Source of the DNA: an uncultured Bacteroides sp.
Lineage (GTDB): Bacteria; Bacteroidota; Bacteroidia; Bacteroidales; Bacteroidaceae
Length of the DNA: 64,000 nt
Reading direction: 5' to 3'
Assembly: GCF_963677945.1 (NCBI RefSeq)
Contig: NZ_OY782578.1
Span: 1,240,001-1,304,000, forward strand
Both the position numbers and the translations under genes were made by a program. Positions 23,002 to 32,085 of this stretch are shown one piece after another (within the stretch, counting starts at the first letter, position 1; each line of letters begins with the position of its first letter). The notes beneath the pieces were generated by a model that had not been told where the DNA came from, made no database searches, and was given only the letters and a program-made list of their open reading frames with translations.

Positions 23002-23415
23002 ACTTTAATTTTAAAAAGCAAGTTATTTATGTATTTATTATATGAATATTTTGTAATGATCGGATTATCAACTTCTTATATTTTTGTTTTTTTTGTTCTA
23101 TTCTATTAATAGTTACTTCATTTATTGCTGTTTTCTGATTATGTCTATTTGTCTTAGTTTGGCGTTTTAGATTTCTATAAACCGCTTTTATAAATATCCT
23201 GGCGAGTAATTATAACGAAACGAAAGCTTAATGGATGAGCTTTACTCCAAGAATGTCTATCGTAATGGAGGATTGATAAAATACAGTCAGATTAAAGCTT
23301 TTAGAGCTGTATTAAGAGGTGTAAGAGATATAATATTCTTTATAGACTATGCAATATTTTTGCTTAAAATACGAATCCCACAGTTTTTGGTATGCCTGGA
23401 ATATGGTTATAAATG
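23002..23415. other. Spacer between the two initiator tRNA units
   Basis: About 415 bases, AT-rich. A frame of 61 codons (23231-23416) exists but has no recognisable family and no promoter. I treat the stretch as non-coding. Confidence 0.4.
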
Positions 23416-23548
<133 letters not shown>

Positions 23549-23681
23549 GCTTTTATCTTATAAAACAAATTATTTTAAGAATAAATTTTCAATAATAATA
23601 AAAATTGAACGTAATGTGCTCTGTACTAGTCGCATGAAGTGATTATTGAATAACACGATTAATTAAATTAGTAAATCTTTT

Positions 23682-23713
23682 CTTGTGTAATAAGAAGAAA
23701 AGAACTACTTTTG
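23682..23713 (+). promoter_or_regulatory. Promoter of the tetR-fabG-rluA unit
   Basis: CTTG (23682-23685), a 20-base spacer, then TACTTTTG (23706-23713), 33 bases before the TetR start codon. Confidence 0.65.
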
Positions 23714-23746
23714 CTCAAATAAAACAATAATGTGCAGGTATAGCCT

Positions 23747-24343
23747 ATGACTGTATCAAAAACCAGAATTAAACTAGTAGACGTAGCTCGACAGCTTTTC
23801 GCTCAAACGGGAGTTGAAAATACTACAATGAATGATATCGCCCTTGCATCTAAGAAAGGACGACGTACTCTTTATACTTATTTCAAAAATAAAGATGAAA
23901 TTTATTCTGCTGTGGTAGAATCTGAATTGGATATACTTTCTGAAACAATGAAAAGGGTTGCTGAGAAGGATATTTCCCCTGATGAGAAGCTTATAGAATT
24001 AATTTATACTCGCTTGGATGCTATTAAGGAAGTTGTTTCCAGAAATGGCTCTTTGCAGGCCAATTTCTTTCGTGATATCTGGCGTGTAGAAAGAGTTCGA
24101 AGGAGATTTGATGCTAAGGAAATAGCACTTTTAAGAGCTGTTCTTACTGAAGGAAAAGATAAAGGTGTATTCCAGATCGATGACGTAAATATTACAACTA
24201 ATATAGTTCATTATTGTGTGAAAGGAATAGAAGTTCCATATATTAGTGGTCATCTTGGGCGTAATTTAGATGCGGAAGTCCGTAAGAAATACGTTACCAA
24301 TTTAGTTTATGGCGCATTGCGTAGAAAAGAAATCAATCAATAA
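23747..24343 (+). CDS. TetR/AcrR family transcriptional regulator
   Basis: A 198-residue regulator with a typical N-terminal TetR helix-turn-helix (TTMNDIALASKKGRRTLYTYF, about residues 26-46) and a divergent ligand-binding C-terminal half (about residues 60-195). It is the first gene of a likely operon, 24 bases before fabG, so it may sense acyl-CoA or fatty-acid status and tune lipid synthesis. That is inferred from the neighbour only. No clear operator palindrome was found around its promoter. Confidence 0.88.
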   Translation: MTVSKTRIKLVDVARQLFAQTGVENTTMNDIALASKKGRRTLYTYFKNKDEIYSAVVESELDILSETMKRVAEKDISPDEKLIELIYTRLDAIKEVVSRNGSLQANFFRDIWRVERVRRRFDAKEIALLRAVLTEGKDKGVFQIDDVNITTNIVHYCVKGIEVPYISGHLGRNLDAEVRKKYVTNLVYGALRRKEINQ

Positions 24344-24367
24344 ATAAACGATTAAATTACAATTATT

Positions 24368-25114
24368 ATGGGATTATTAGATGGAAAAACAGCTATTGTA
24401 ACCGGAGCTGCTCGCGGTATCGGTAAAGCAATTGCTTTGAAGTTTGCTTCTGAAGGAGCAAATATTGCATTCACTGACCTTGTTATTGATGAAAATGCTA
24501 AAAATACAGAAAAAGAAATAGAAGCTTTTGGCGTAAAAGCTAAAGGTTATGCTTCTAACGCTGCAAACTTTGAAGATACAGCTAATGTTGTTGCTCAGAT
24601 TGTTAAGGACTTTGGTCGTGTAGACATTCTTGTTAATAACGCTGGTATCACTCGTGATGGTTTGATGATGCGTATGAGCGAACAACAATGGGATATGGTT
24701 ATTAATGTGAACCTGAAATCTGCGTTCAACTTTATCCATGCTATTACTCCGGTTATGATGAAACAAAAGACTGGTAGCATTATCAACATGGCTTCTGTTG
24801 TTGGTGTTTCTGGTAACGCTGGTCAATGTAACTACTCTGCGTCTAAAGCTGGTATGATTGGTTTGGCTAAATCAATCGCTAAGGAATTAGGTTCTCGTGG
24901 AATTCGTGCTAATGCTATTGCTCCAGGATTTATTATCACTGATATGACTGCAGCGTTGACAGATGAAGTAAAAGCAGAATGGGCTAAGACTATTCCATTA
25001 CGTCGTGGTGGTACACCGGAAGATGTTGCTAATGTAGCCACTTTCTTGGCTTCTGATTTGTCTTCTTATGTAAGTGGACAGGTAATTCACTGCTGTGGCG
25101 GTATGAACATGTAA
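24368..25114 (+). CDS. fabG: 3-oxoacyl-[acyl-carrier-protein] reductase
   Basis: NADPH-dependent reduction of 3-oxoacyl-ACP in type II fatty-acid synthesis. The protein is 248 residues, a short-chain dehydrogenase: cofactor loop TGAARGIG (residues 12-19), NNAG near residue 90, and the catalytic pair Y156 and K160 in NYSASKAG. The C-terminus ends in the FabG-type YVSGQVIHCCGGMNM. The codon choice is strongly biased, as for a highly expressed gene. It is followed after eight bases by a pseudouridine synthase gene. Confidence 0.95.
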   Translation: MGLLDGKTAIVTGAARGIGKAIALKFASEGANIAFTDLVIDENAKNTEKEIEAFGVKAKGYASNAANFEDTANVVAQIVKDFGRVDILVNNAGITRDGLMMRMSEQQWDMVINVNLKSAFNFIHAITPVMMKQKTGSIINMASVVGVSGNAGQCNYSASKAGMIGLAKSIAKELGSRGIRANAIAPGFIITDMTAALTDEVKAEWAKTIPLRRGGTPEDVANVATFLASDLSSYVSGQVIHCCGGMNM

Positions 25115-25122
25115 TTTGAGGA

Positions 25123-25797
25123 ATGACCGTAATATACGAAGATAATCACATTATTGTTGTCAACAAGTCGAGCTCTGAGATAGTTCAGGGAGACAAAACG
25201 GGAGATACTCCTCTATCGGAGACTGTAAAACAGTACCTGAAGGAGAAATACAACAAACCAGGCAATGTTTTTCTGGGAGTTGTTCACCGGTTGGACCGAC
25301 CTGTTAGCGGAATAGTACTTTTTGCAAAAACCAGTAAGGCACTTCCTCGTCTAAACGAGATGTTTAAAAATAGTGAAGTCAAAAAGACTTATTGGGCGAT
25401 AGTAAAGAACTGTCCGAAGGAAACTGAAGGTGAATTGGTTCACTATCTGGTTCGTAACGAGAAACAAAATAAAAGTTATGCCTATGATAAAGAGGTTAAG
25501 GATTCAAAGAAAGCCATTCTCGACTATAAGCTGATTGGGCATTCGCAGAATTATTATCTTCTTGAAGTGCACCTGCATACCGGAAGGCATCATCAGATTC
25601 GCTGTCAGTTGGCAAAAATGGGATGTTCCATTAAAGGAGACTTGAAATATGGTTCTCCCCGTTCAAATCCGGACGGAAGCATTTGCCTGCATTCCCGGAA
25701 AGTTTCTTTTATTCACCCGGTTTCGAAAGAACTGATTGAATTAGAAGCTCCGGTTCCTGAAGGTAATTTATGGAATGGATTTGAAATGCTAGGATAA
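25123..25797 (+). CDS. RluA-family RNA pseudouridine synthase
   Basis: A 224-residue pseudouridine synthase with the RluA catalytic motif HRLDRPVSG, nucleophile Asp58, and later LEVHLHTGRHHQIR and LHSRKVSF. There is no N-terminal S4 domain, so it resembles the short TruC/RluA-like enzymes. The exact rRNA or tRNA uridine cannot be deduced. It lies eight bases after fabG and ends at a strong terminator, closing the three-gene unit. Confidence 0.92.
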   Translation: MTVIYEDNHIIVVNKSSSEIVQGDKTGDTPLSETVKQYLKEKYNKPGNVFLGVVHRLDRPVSGIVLFAKTSKALPRLNEMFKNSEVKKTYWAIVKNCPKETEGELVHYLVRNEKQNKSYAYDKEVKDSKKAILDYKLIGHSQNYYLLEVHLHTGRHHQIRCQLAKMGCSIKGDLKYGSPRSNPDGSICLHSRKVSFIHPVSKELIELEAPVPEGNLWNGFEMLG

Positions 25798-25820
25798 TCA
25801 TTATCTTCTTAAAAAATAAT

Positions 25821-25866
25821 TAAAGAGCTGTTTACCGGAATAAAATCCGGTGAACAGCTCTTTTTC
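25821..25866 (+). terminator. Terminator after the pseudouridine synthase gene
   Basis: AAAGAGCTGTT..CCGG pairs with CCGG..AACAGCTCTTT (25822-25863) and runs into a T tract. Confidence 0.88.
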
Positions 25867-26120
25867 TTAAATGAATATCTAAAGCTTCCTGATATCCTGC
25901 ACACGCAGGCGGATACAATCTTATAATCTTTAATATCAGGAAAGTTGTTCTTACCTTATTTCGTTATTACTTGGTTTTACGTCAGATATTACTTTGGGTA
26001 TCATTAGATAAAAGTAATTTTGTGCTTAGTAATAGTTTGCTATACAGCTGCTTATGCTATTTACTTCTCTTAAAAAGATAAATAAATCTTCCCAAAAATA
26101 AAGAACTGAGATAATTTGCC
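25867..26120. other. Short intergenic stretch with no recognised element
   Basis: About 250 bases between the terminator and the stop of the minus-strand dihydrouridine synthase gene. I see no gene or repeat. Confidence 0.4.
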
Positions 26121-27065
26121 TTACTTTAATGCTTCAGATACAGCAGCCCGATAAGTCTCAAGCTTTGTACTTTTATGAATTTTCTTTTTAGCTTTCCTAT
26201 CCATATCTGGCAGCAGATATTCCCAGATAGTCTTCATCTTAGTTACCAACTGATCGTTTCCTTGCAAGTGCGCCTCATAATAGCTTAAAAGTGAACTATG
26301 AAACGTTTTTACTTTGGCATACATTTCTTCCCGGGAAAGAGTTCTTCCCTGAATGTATTCATAAGCCAGCGCAGGATTGGTAAGCAATCCTCTGCCAATC
26401 ATTATCCCTGAGAGGCTCGGAAAGCGGTCTAAAATCGTTTTTATGTCGTCTATGGTGGTGATGTCTCCGTTGTAGATAATTGGATGCTTACAGGCGTTAT
26501 AAAACGCTTCGAAAGCATTTAGATTGGTTTCTCCCTTGTATTGCTGCTTGCCAATGCGGGCATGCAAGGCGATTTGCTTCAGTGGGAGACTATTTAGTAA
26601 GGGCAGAAGTGCAAGACATTCTTCTGGATTCTCCAAACCTAAACGCATCTTTACCGAAAACGTCATATCTGGGAAGTCTTGAATGCACGCTAATAGCTCC
26701 TCAACTTCATTAGGGAAAGGGAGAATGCCCGAACCTTTATGACGGCGTACCAGCATAGGGAAAGGACAACCTAAGTTTAGATCTGCCTCTGTATGCCCTT
26801 TTTCCTGGAAAAGAGTGACGATTTTCTTTATTTCATCAGGGGTACTTGCTATCAGTTGTGGCACAAGATGGTGAACTGTATTGTTCTCTTTCTCTATATC
26901 CCGTAGCTCTCGGTTGCGGAAAGATTCCCCTTTTTCCAAACGAACAAAGGGGGTGTAGTAAGTATTTACACCTCCAAAGACAGTTTCGTGCGCATTGCGG
27001 TAAGGTGCATCGGTAAAGCCCTGTAAAGGAGCAAAGTGAATGGGAACTTTCTTCTCGTCTTGCAT
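26121..27065 (-). CDS. tRNA-dihydrouridine synthase family protein
   Basis: FMN enzyme reducing specific uridines of tRNA to dihydrouridine. The protein is 314 residues, a TIM barrel with FAPLQGFTDAPYR at the start, the catalytic Cys100 in LNLGCPFPM, and the flavin-site motifs ARIGKQQYKG, YNGDI and MIGRGLLTNP. The frame is open further upstream, but a TATCTTTG promoter element at 27081-27088 puts the true start at the ATG ending at 27065. The extra codons would also overlap the divergent HAD gene. Which tRNA position it modifies cannot be read from sequence. Confidence 0.92.
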   Translation of the reverse strand: MQDEKKVPIHFAPLQGFTDAPYRNAHETVFGGVNTYYTPFVRLEKGESFRNRELRDIEKENNTVHHLVPQLIASTPDEIKKIVTLFQEKGHTEADLNLGCPFPMLVRRHKGSGILPFPNEVEELLACIQDFPDMTFSVKMRLGLENPEECLALLPLLNSLPLKQIALHARIGKQQYKGETNLNAFEAFYNACKHPIIYNGDITTIDDIKTILDRFPSLSGIMIGRGLLTNPALAYEYIQGRTLSREEMYAKVKTFHSSLLSYYEAHLQGNDQLVTKMKTIWEYLLPDMDRKAKKKIHKSTKLETYRAAVSEALK

Positions 27066-27080
27066 ATCTTTTTTTGTTGG

Positions 27081-27088
27081 CAAAGATA
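27081..27088 (-). promoter_or_regulatory. -7 promoter element of the dihydrouridine synthase gene
   Basis: Minus-strand TATCTTTG, 15 bases before the chosen start codon. It decides against the longer N-terminus. Confidence 0.65.
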
Positions 27089-27161
27089 AGTTTAAAAGGA
27101 GAACTTGAAGCAATCTTGTGGAATAATCCATCGATATGTGGTCCCGAATTTCTTTTTTGCC

Positions 27162-27169
27162 TACTTTTG
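27162..27169 (+). promoter_or_regulatory. -7 promoter element of the HAD gene
   Basis: TACTTTTG, 26 bases before the ATG at 27196. It is divergent from the dihydrouridine synthase promoter 74 bases away. Confidence 0.65.
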
Positions 27170-27195
27170 CAGTGAATTTCATAGGTGATAAAAAG

Positions 27196-27819
27196 ATGGA
27201 ACGAATAAAGAATATTGTATTTGACTTCGGTGGAGTGATTGTGAATTTCTCGCGTGAAGCTGCAGTGAAGAAGTTTGAAGAGATAGGAGTGGCTAATGCC
27301 AACGAGTTACTGGATGCATATCATCAGAAGGGAGCTTTCCTCCAGGTGGAAGATGGAACTATCAATGCAGAAGAGTTTCGGATTATTCTGAGCGAGCTGG
27401 CGGGTAAAGAACTCACTTACGAGCAGGTTAAAGAAGGATGGCTGGGTTTTATGCTTGATGTTCCTCAATATCGTCTGGAGTATTTGCTGGAGCTTAAAAA
27501 GAAATATAAGCTCTATATTCTGAGTAATACGAATCCTTATGTTATGAGCTGGGCTCGTAGCAATGATTTTACGATTGCAGGGAAGCCTTTAGATGACTAT
27601 TTCGATAAAATATATACCTCGTACGAATTAAAGGCTGTAAAGCCCGGAAAAACCATTTTTGAGTTAATGATTAAAGATGCGGATATGTTGCCTGGAGAAA
27701 CATTGTTTATTGACGATGGACCGGCCAATATCAAAATGGCAAAAGAATTAGGTATGATGACGTTTCAGCCTATCAATGGTGAAGACTGGAGAGATGATTT
27801 AACTGCTTTGCTGAAGTAA
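27196..27819 (+). CDS. HAD-superfamily phosphatase (YihX-like)
   Basis: A 207-residue haloacid-dehalogenase-type hydrolase. Motif I is FDFGGVIV with nucleophile Asp10, the variant seen in the YihX branch. Motif II is YILSNTN, motif III has the lysine of LKAVKPGKTIFELM, and motif IV is FIDDGPANI. A helical cap lies between residues 15 and 85. Members act on small phosphoesters such as sugar phosphates; the substrate here is unknown. The ATG at 27196 follows the promoter; the frame is open upstream but that part is untranscribed. The gene ends in a gap containing the second TGTACA array. Confidence 0.9.
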   Translation: MERIKNIVFDFGGVIVNFSREAAVKKFEEIGVANANELLDAYHQKGAFLQVEDGTINAEEFRIILSELAGKELTYEQVKEGWLGFMLDVPQYRLEYLLELKKKYKLYILSNTNPYVMSWARSNDFTIAGKPLDDYFDKIYTSYELKAVKPGKTIFELMIKDADMLPGETLFIDDGPANIKMAKELGMMTFQPINGEDWRDDLTALLK

Positions 27820-27933
27820 GATTGTAGCCAGCCTGTATCCGGACTTCTTATTATTGAGGTTTTAGCAGGTTAATGAGCTGCTTTTTTAAAACCCTAACGT
27901 AGCTTTAAAAAAACTTCAGGTTTAATTTATATT

Positions 27934-28011
27934 TCCTTGTACAAAAGAATGCAATCTTTTGTACAGAAGATTACATTCTTTTGTACAAAATAAATCATTC
28001 TTCTGTACAAG
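27934..28011. repeat. Four-unit TGTACA palindrome array, copy B (22-bp period)
   Basis: TGTACA at 27938, 27960, 27982 and 28004, again exactly 22 bases apart. The outer ends form a 17-base inverted repeat (CCTTGTACAAAAGAATG, one mismatch). The first unit is identical to the first unit of copy A. A T run follows at 28014, so part of it could act as a terminator between the convergent HAD and MATE genes, but the four-fold phasing is not explained by that. Confidence 0.85.
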
Positions 28012-28086
28012 GATTTTTTTATTTAATTCGAAGAAATAAAAAACAGCAGTGGGAGACCGGATAATCTGCTTCCGGTTATGTGCCGT

Positions 28087-29424
28087 TTACGATAGCGTTC
28101 TTTTTCTGAATCTCAGGTAGAACATAATTCCTGCGCTGGAAAGTCCGAATGGGAAGGACATCCATATACCCACAATTCCCCAGTTCATTGTAAATCCAAA
28201 GAAGTAACCTGCCGGAATAGATATTAGAAAATAGCTGATGAAAGCAATATACATCATAGGTTTTACGTCGGCAATGCCGCGCAGTGCATTGGCAAAAGCA
28301 ATTTGCGCACCGTCGCCAAACTGATACAACAGGAAAGGGAAGATAAGAGCCACTACCGTTTGGCTAACCTCCGGGCTATCGGTAAACATGCCGCCAAGAT
28401 AATTCCTCAAAAGGAATATAGATCCGGCAGAGATTACGGCCATCATCAGGATGATGTGAAAGCCTGCATAAGCGGAACGGCGGACATTGACAATATCGTT
28501 CTGCCCCCTGAAATTACTAACTCTCACGGCTATTGCAGCACCCATTCCGTAGTAAATCATAAAGCATAGACTAGAAATGGTTAACATAACCTGGTGAGAA
28601 GCCAATGCAATACTACCTAGCCACCCAACCATTACGGTGCTGAAGGTAAAAGATGCAGTTTCCATTCCCATTTGCATGGCAATAGGCCAACCAAGTTCGT
28701 TGAGCCGTTTAAAAATACTGTGCGAGAATCCTTTCAGTTTAAACCCTTTCAGATAAATAGCATATCGTTTGCTGTACAGAAATATGCATGCAAAGGCCAG
28801 AGCCATCAGGATACGAGAGATGAGCGTACTCAGTCCGGCACCCATAAGTCCCATTTCAGGAAGACCAAGCTTACCGTAAATCAACAAATAATTCAGGATA
28901 ATGTGCAGCGTATTACCTATCAGCAGAATCCACATCGAGGCTTTTGTATCTGTAATTCCGTCGGCAAATTGCTTAAATGAATTAAAGATTAGCACAAAAA
29001 TAAGGGATGCCAGCAGAATGAGAAAGTATGGACGAATCAATGGAAGAAGTTCTTTGGGCTGACCAAAGTTGTGAACATTGAGATAGATTACGAACATGAT
29101 GACCGTAATAAGCAATGCCACCAGCATATTGGCGGCAAGACTGTTCTTCAGCGCTTGTCCCGCTCCGGTAGAATCGCCTTTCCCGAAGAGACTTCCCACA
29201 ATGGGAGTGAGTCCGTAGGAGAAACCAGTACTGAAAATAATGGCCAGAGTGAAAACGTTATTCACAAAAGAGGCGGCTGCCAGCTCAATAGTGCTGTGCT
29301 GGCCCACCATCATTGTGTCGGCAAAGCCGAGAATAATCATGCCCAGCTGCCCGATAACAATAGGAATACCTAAACGGAGCAGCGCATTATAGTGTTCTTT
29401 GTATGTTGCAAAGAATCTGGTCAT
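28087..29424 (-). CDS. MATE family multidrug/Na+ efflux transporter
   Basis: A 445-residue inner-membrane antiporter of the NorM-like MATE family, with 12 predicted helices in two halves of about 220 residues. Typical motifs are LGIPIVIGQLGMIILGFADT with MVGQHSTIELAAAS in the first half, and LGWPIAMQMGMETASF with LASHQVMLTISS in the second. It probably exports cationic compounds using Na+ or H+. Its start overlaps the stop of the M16 peptidase gene by four bases, making it the last gene of a three-gene minus-strand operon. Confidence 0.93.
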   Translation of the reverse strand: MTRFFATYKEHYNALLRLGIPIVIGQLGMIILGFADTMMVGQHSTIELAAASFVNNVFTLAIIFSTGFSYGLTPIVGSLFGKGDSTGAGQALKNSLAANMLVALLITVIMFVIYLNVHNFGQPKELLPLIRPYFLILLASLIFVLIFNSFKQFADGITDTKASMWILLIGNTLHIILNYLLIYGKLGLPEMGLMGAGLSTLISRILMALAFACIFLYSKRYAIYLKGFKLKGFSHSIFKRLNELGWPIAMQMGMETASFTFSTVMVGWLGSIALASHQVMLTISSLCFMIYYGMGAAIAVRVSNFRGQNDIVNVRRSAYAGFHIILMMAVISAGSIFLLRNYLGGMFTDSPEVSQTVVALIFPFLLYQFGDGAQIAFANALRGIADVKPMMYIAFISYFLISIPAGYFFGFTMNWGIVGIWMSFPFGLSSAGIMFYLRFRKRTLS

Positions 29425-30665
29425 GCTTCCTTCTTAGCTATATAACGAAGAGTAGAGCAGTTGTTGCGCACAAAAGCCTTGCTGGCAATCTCTTTTAACT
29501 GATCGGCAGTAACTTTTCGGTAATTGTTCACTTCGTTATTCAGATCTTCCGCTTTGCTTATCAGTTCAAAGAATGCCAGATTTGTTGCAACATTCAGATA
29601 ATTAATATTGCTAAAAATTTGTTCCGATTCGAACTTATTTTTCACTTTCTCCAGTTCGTGCTCATCTACAAGAGTATTCTTCAGTGCTTCAAGCTCCTCC
29701 CATATAGCAGCTTCCGCCTGCTCCAAAGTAATACCCGGTGCTGGTTTACCTGAAATCTGGAATAAGCCGGGCTCTACACTTCCGGAAATGTAGGCATCAA
29801 TGGAACTGAATATCTGGCGTTCCTTAACCAGATGCTGGGTAAGTCGGCTAGAGTTTCCATTGCTAAGTACATCCGATAAAATATCAAATGCATAATAGTC
29901 GGGATGCATGCGTTCAGTCATGTGAAAAGCCATGTAAAGAGAATCGAGTGGCACGTCACGTTCCACTTCCTGTCGTCTTTCCTCTGTCTGCTTTGGTTCG
30001 CACGGCAAATTTCGTACACGAATATCTCGTGTAGGAATAGGACCAAACCACTTTTCAGCCAATCGGATAGTCTCTTCAAACGAGATATTTCCGGTAACGC
30101 AAAGAATGGCATTATTGGGTGCATAGAAGTGAAAAAAGAAATCTTTTACATCTTCCAGAGTTGCATTAGTAATATGTGAAATTTCCTTGCCGATGGTTGG
30201 CCACTGGTAAGGGTGTTCCTTGAAGGCCATCGGGCGAACCAGATGAGACACATCGCCGTAAGGCTGATTCAGATAGCGTTGCTTAAACTCTTCTGATACC
30301 ACCTGGCGCTGAACATCGAGGCTTTTGGGATTAAAATCCAGACTTAACATGCGATCCGATTCCAACCAAAATCCTGTTTCCACGTTTTGTTTGGGCAGGG
30401 TAAGGTAATAGTTGGTGATATCATTGTTGGTCCACGCATTATTTTCCCCGCCGGCCAACTGAACCGGAGCATCATAATCGGGAATGTTTACCGACCCTCC
30501 GAACATTAAATGTTCAAAGAGGTGGGCAAACCCCGTGTGTTCCTTGTCTTCGTCCTTCGCCCCTACATTATACAACACGTTGATGGCAACCATCTGTGTG
30601 CTTAAGTCTTCAGAGTGTATCAGGCGAAGTCCGTTTTCAAGGTTATGTCTGTTTACTTCAATCAT
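29421..30665 (-). CDS. M16 family zinc peptidase
   Basis: A 414-residue peptidase of the pitrilysin/processing-peptidase family. The inverted zinc motif HLFEH is at residues 48-52 (H48, E51, H52), within TGFAHLFEHLMFGG, and a second inactive M16 lobe follows. No signal peptide is visible, so it probably acts in the cytoplasm. Its start is one base from the cyclophilin stop and its end overlaps the MATE start by four bases, so all three are cotranscribed and coupled. Confidence 0.93.
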   Translation of the reverse strand: MIEVNRHNLENGLRLIHSEDLSTQMVAINVLYNVGAKDEDKEHTGFAHLFEHLMFGGSVNIPDYDAPVQLAGGENNAWTNNDITNYYLTLPKQNVETGFWLESDRMLSLDFNPKSLDVQRQVVSEEFKQRYLNQPYGDVSHLVRPMAFKEHPYQWPTIGKEISHITNATLEDVKDFFFHFYAPNNAILCVTGNISFEETIRLAEKWFGPIPTRDIRVRNLPCEPKQTEERRQEVERDVPLDSLYMAFHMTERMHPDYYAFDILSDVLSNGNSSRLTQHLVKERQIFSSIDAYISGSVEPGLFQISGKPAPGITLEQAEAAIWEELEALKNTLVDEHELEKVKNKFESEQIFSNINYLNVATNLAFFELISKAEDLNNEVNNYRKVTADQLKEIASKAFVRNNCSTLRYIAKKEA

Positions 30666-30666
30666 C

Positions 30667-31509
30667 TTATTCCAGTACGATAACTTTCATTTTAATATCT
30701 TCTTCAGGACGATCGGCACGGTTAGTCTTTACTTTCTGGATAGAATCAACCACTTCAATACCTTCCACCACTTCTCCAAATACAGTATATTGGTTATCAA
30801 GATGAGGCGTTCCGCCAATAGTAGTATAAGCCTGTACCTGTTCAGGAGTAAACTTAAAGTCTGGCAGAGAATCAGCCTTTGCTTTTGCTTCAGCAATCAG
30901 TTCTTCCTGCAATTCATAAAGTCCTTCTTTGTCGCGGTCAAGTCTTAGCTTTTTAATCTTAGCTGCATTCTTGGTAACCAAAGTATTGAAAACCTCTTCT
31001 ACTTTGCCGTGGTTCATTTGTTGTTCCATGTTCAGAATCTGACCTTCGGAATATTTCTTTCCGGTAACGATGTAGAACTGGCAGCCACTGGAAGCTTTCT
31101 TCGGATTCACTTCGTCACTTTGACGGGCAGCCGAAAGAACTCCTTTTTTATGAAAGAATTGTGGATAAACAAATTCCGCAGGAACAGTGTAACCGGCATC
31201 TCCCGAACCAAGCATTTTGCCTTTAGGCGCATTCTTTGAGTCCGGATCACCACCTTGAATCATAAAGTCCTTAATTACACGGTGAAAAATAGTACCGTCA
31301 TAAAAGCCTTTCTGAGCAAGTTTGATGAAGTTATCACGGTGTTGCGGTGTTTCGTTGTAGAGTTTAATCTTTATGTCACCTAAATCTGTTTGTATCAACA
31401 GCATTGTTTCTTTCTGATTTTCCATTTTTTCTTTTTTATTTTGGGGGAATCCCGGTGAAAATATACCTGTTAAAAGGCTTAATAATATAATCAGTAATTG
31501 CTTTTTCAT
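30667..31509 (-). CDS. Peptidyl-prolyl cis-trans isomerase, cyclophilin type, exported
   Basis: A 280-residue protein with a signal peptide (residues 1-23, MKKQLLIILLSLLTGIF) and a cyclophilin domain interrupted by a charged helical insert. The first half has FHRVIKDFMIQGGDP and SSGCQFYIVTG. The insert (about residues 150-215) is rich in Lys and Glu. The domain then resumes with NQYTVFGEVVEGIEVVD. It probably assists folding of exported proteins in the periplasm. The ATG ending at 31509 is chosen because the promoter lies just upstream; a longer frame to 31569 covers the promoter. Confidence 0.92.
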   Translation of the reverse strand: MKKQLLIILLSLLTGIFSPGFPQNKKEKMENQKETMLLIQTDLGDIKIKLYNETPQHRDNFIKLAQKGFYDGTIFHRVIKDFMIQGGDPDSKNAPKGKMLGSGDAGYTVPAEFVYPQFFHKKGVLSAARQSDEVNPKKASSGCQFYIVTGKKYSEGQILNMEQQMNHGKVEEVFNTLVTKNAAKIKKLRLDRDKEGLYELQEELIAEAKAKADSLPDFKFTPEQVQAYTTIGGTPHLDNQYTVFGEVVEGIEVVDSIQKVKTNRADRPEEDIKMKVIVLE

Positions 31510-31533
31510 GAGAATAAACTGATAAATTAGGGA

Positions 31534-31565
31534 CAAAAATAATATTTTGGACTTATTAAGCCAAA
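31534..31565 (-). promoter_or_regulatory. Promoter of the cyclophilin-M16-MATE operon
   Basis: On the minus strand TTTG (31562-31565), a 20-base spacer and TATTTTTG (31534-31541) match both consensus boxes. Confidence 0.7.
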
Positions 31566-31640
31566 ACAAACCGACGCTAATTAGGACCTTTTATAGAATC
31601 CGCGCCTTTCTGAAGAGAATATAACAGGCTCTAATCTCTG

Positions 31641-31961
31641 TTATTGATAGAATACTGCAGTTCCGCAAGCAGTAACCATGAGCATACTTCCGTTTGATCC
31701 TACGGTTTCATAATCAATATCAATACCTATTACGGCATTGGCACCCATTCTCATAGCCTGTTCTGTCATTTCTTTCAGGGCTGTTTCTTTAGCTTCGCGA
31801 AGAACTCTTTCGTATGAATTGGATCGACCACCGATAATATCACGTATTCCGGCAAATATATCTTTAAAAATATTAGCACCAATAATAGTTTCGCCCGAAA
31901 CAATACCGTAGTAGGTGGTAATAGTTTTACCTTCAATGTTGTTAGTAGTTGATAATAACAT
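31641..31961 (-). CDS. YbjQ/UPF0145 family protein
   Basis: A 106-residue homologue of the YbjQ (UPF0145) family, a small pentamer-forming fold sometimes called a heavy-metal-binding domain. Recognisable stretches are [20 protein letters not shown], the helix with [20 protein letters not shown], and [12 protein letters not shown]. The function is not established. It has its own promoter (TATATTTG on the minus strand at 31997-32004) and is separated from the cyclophilin operon by that operon's promoter. Confidence 0.88.
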   Translation of the reverse strand: MLLSTTNNIEGKTITTYYGIVSGETIIGANIFKDIFAGIRDIIGGRSNSYERVLREAKETALKEMTEQAMRMGANAVIGIDIDYETVGSNGSMLMVTACGTAVFYQ

Positions 31962-31996
31962 AATGTCTTTTTCTTTAGATGTTAATATATTGAGAA

Positions 31997-32004
31997 CAAA
32001 TATA
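31997..32004 (-). promoter_or_regulatory. -7 promoter element of the YbjQ-like gene
   Basis: Minus-strand TATATTTG, 36 bases before the start codon. No good -33 box is seen. Confidence 0.5.
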
Positions 32005-32085
32005 TATTTTTTGTGTGAATAAATAATCTAAAAACAAACAAGATGTGGAAATAAATGTTTTCTTTGTATAAGACTTCACTTAAAC

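Noticed and set aside
27066-27302. N-terminal extension of the dihydrouridine synthase by 79 codons
   Set aside because: It overlaps the divergent HAD gene and both promoters; the family start and the promoter support 27065.
27934-28020. Simple terminator between the HAD and MATE genes
   Set aside because: A T run follows, but four equally phased palindromes and the matching copy 18 kb away point to a repeat family. Terminator activity may be incidental.
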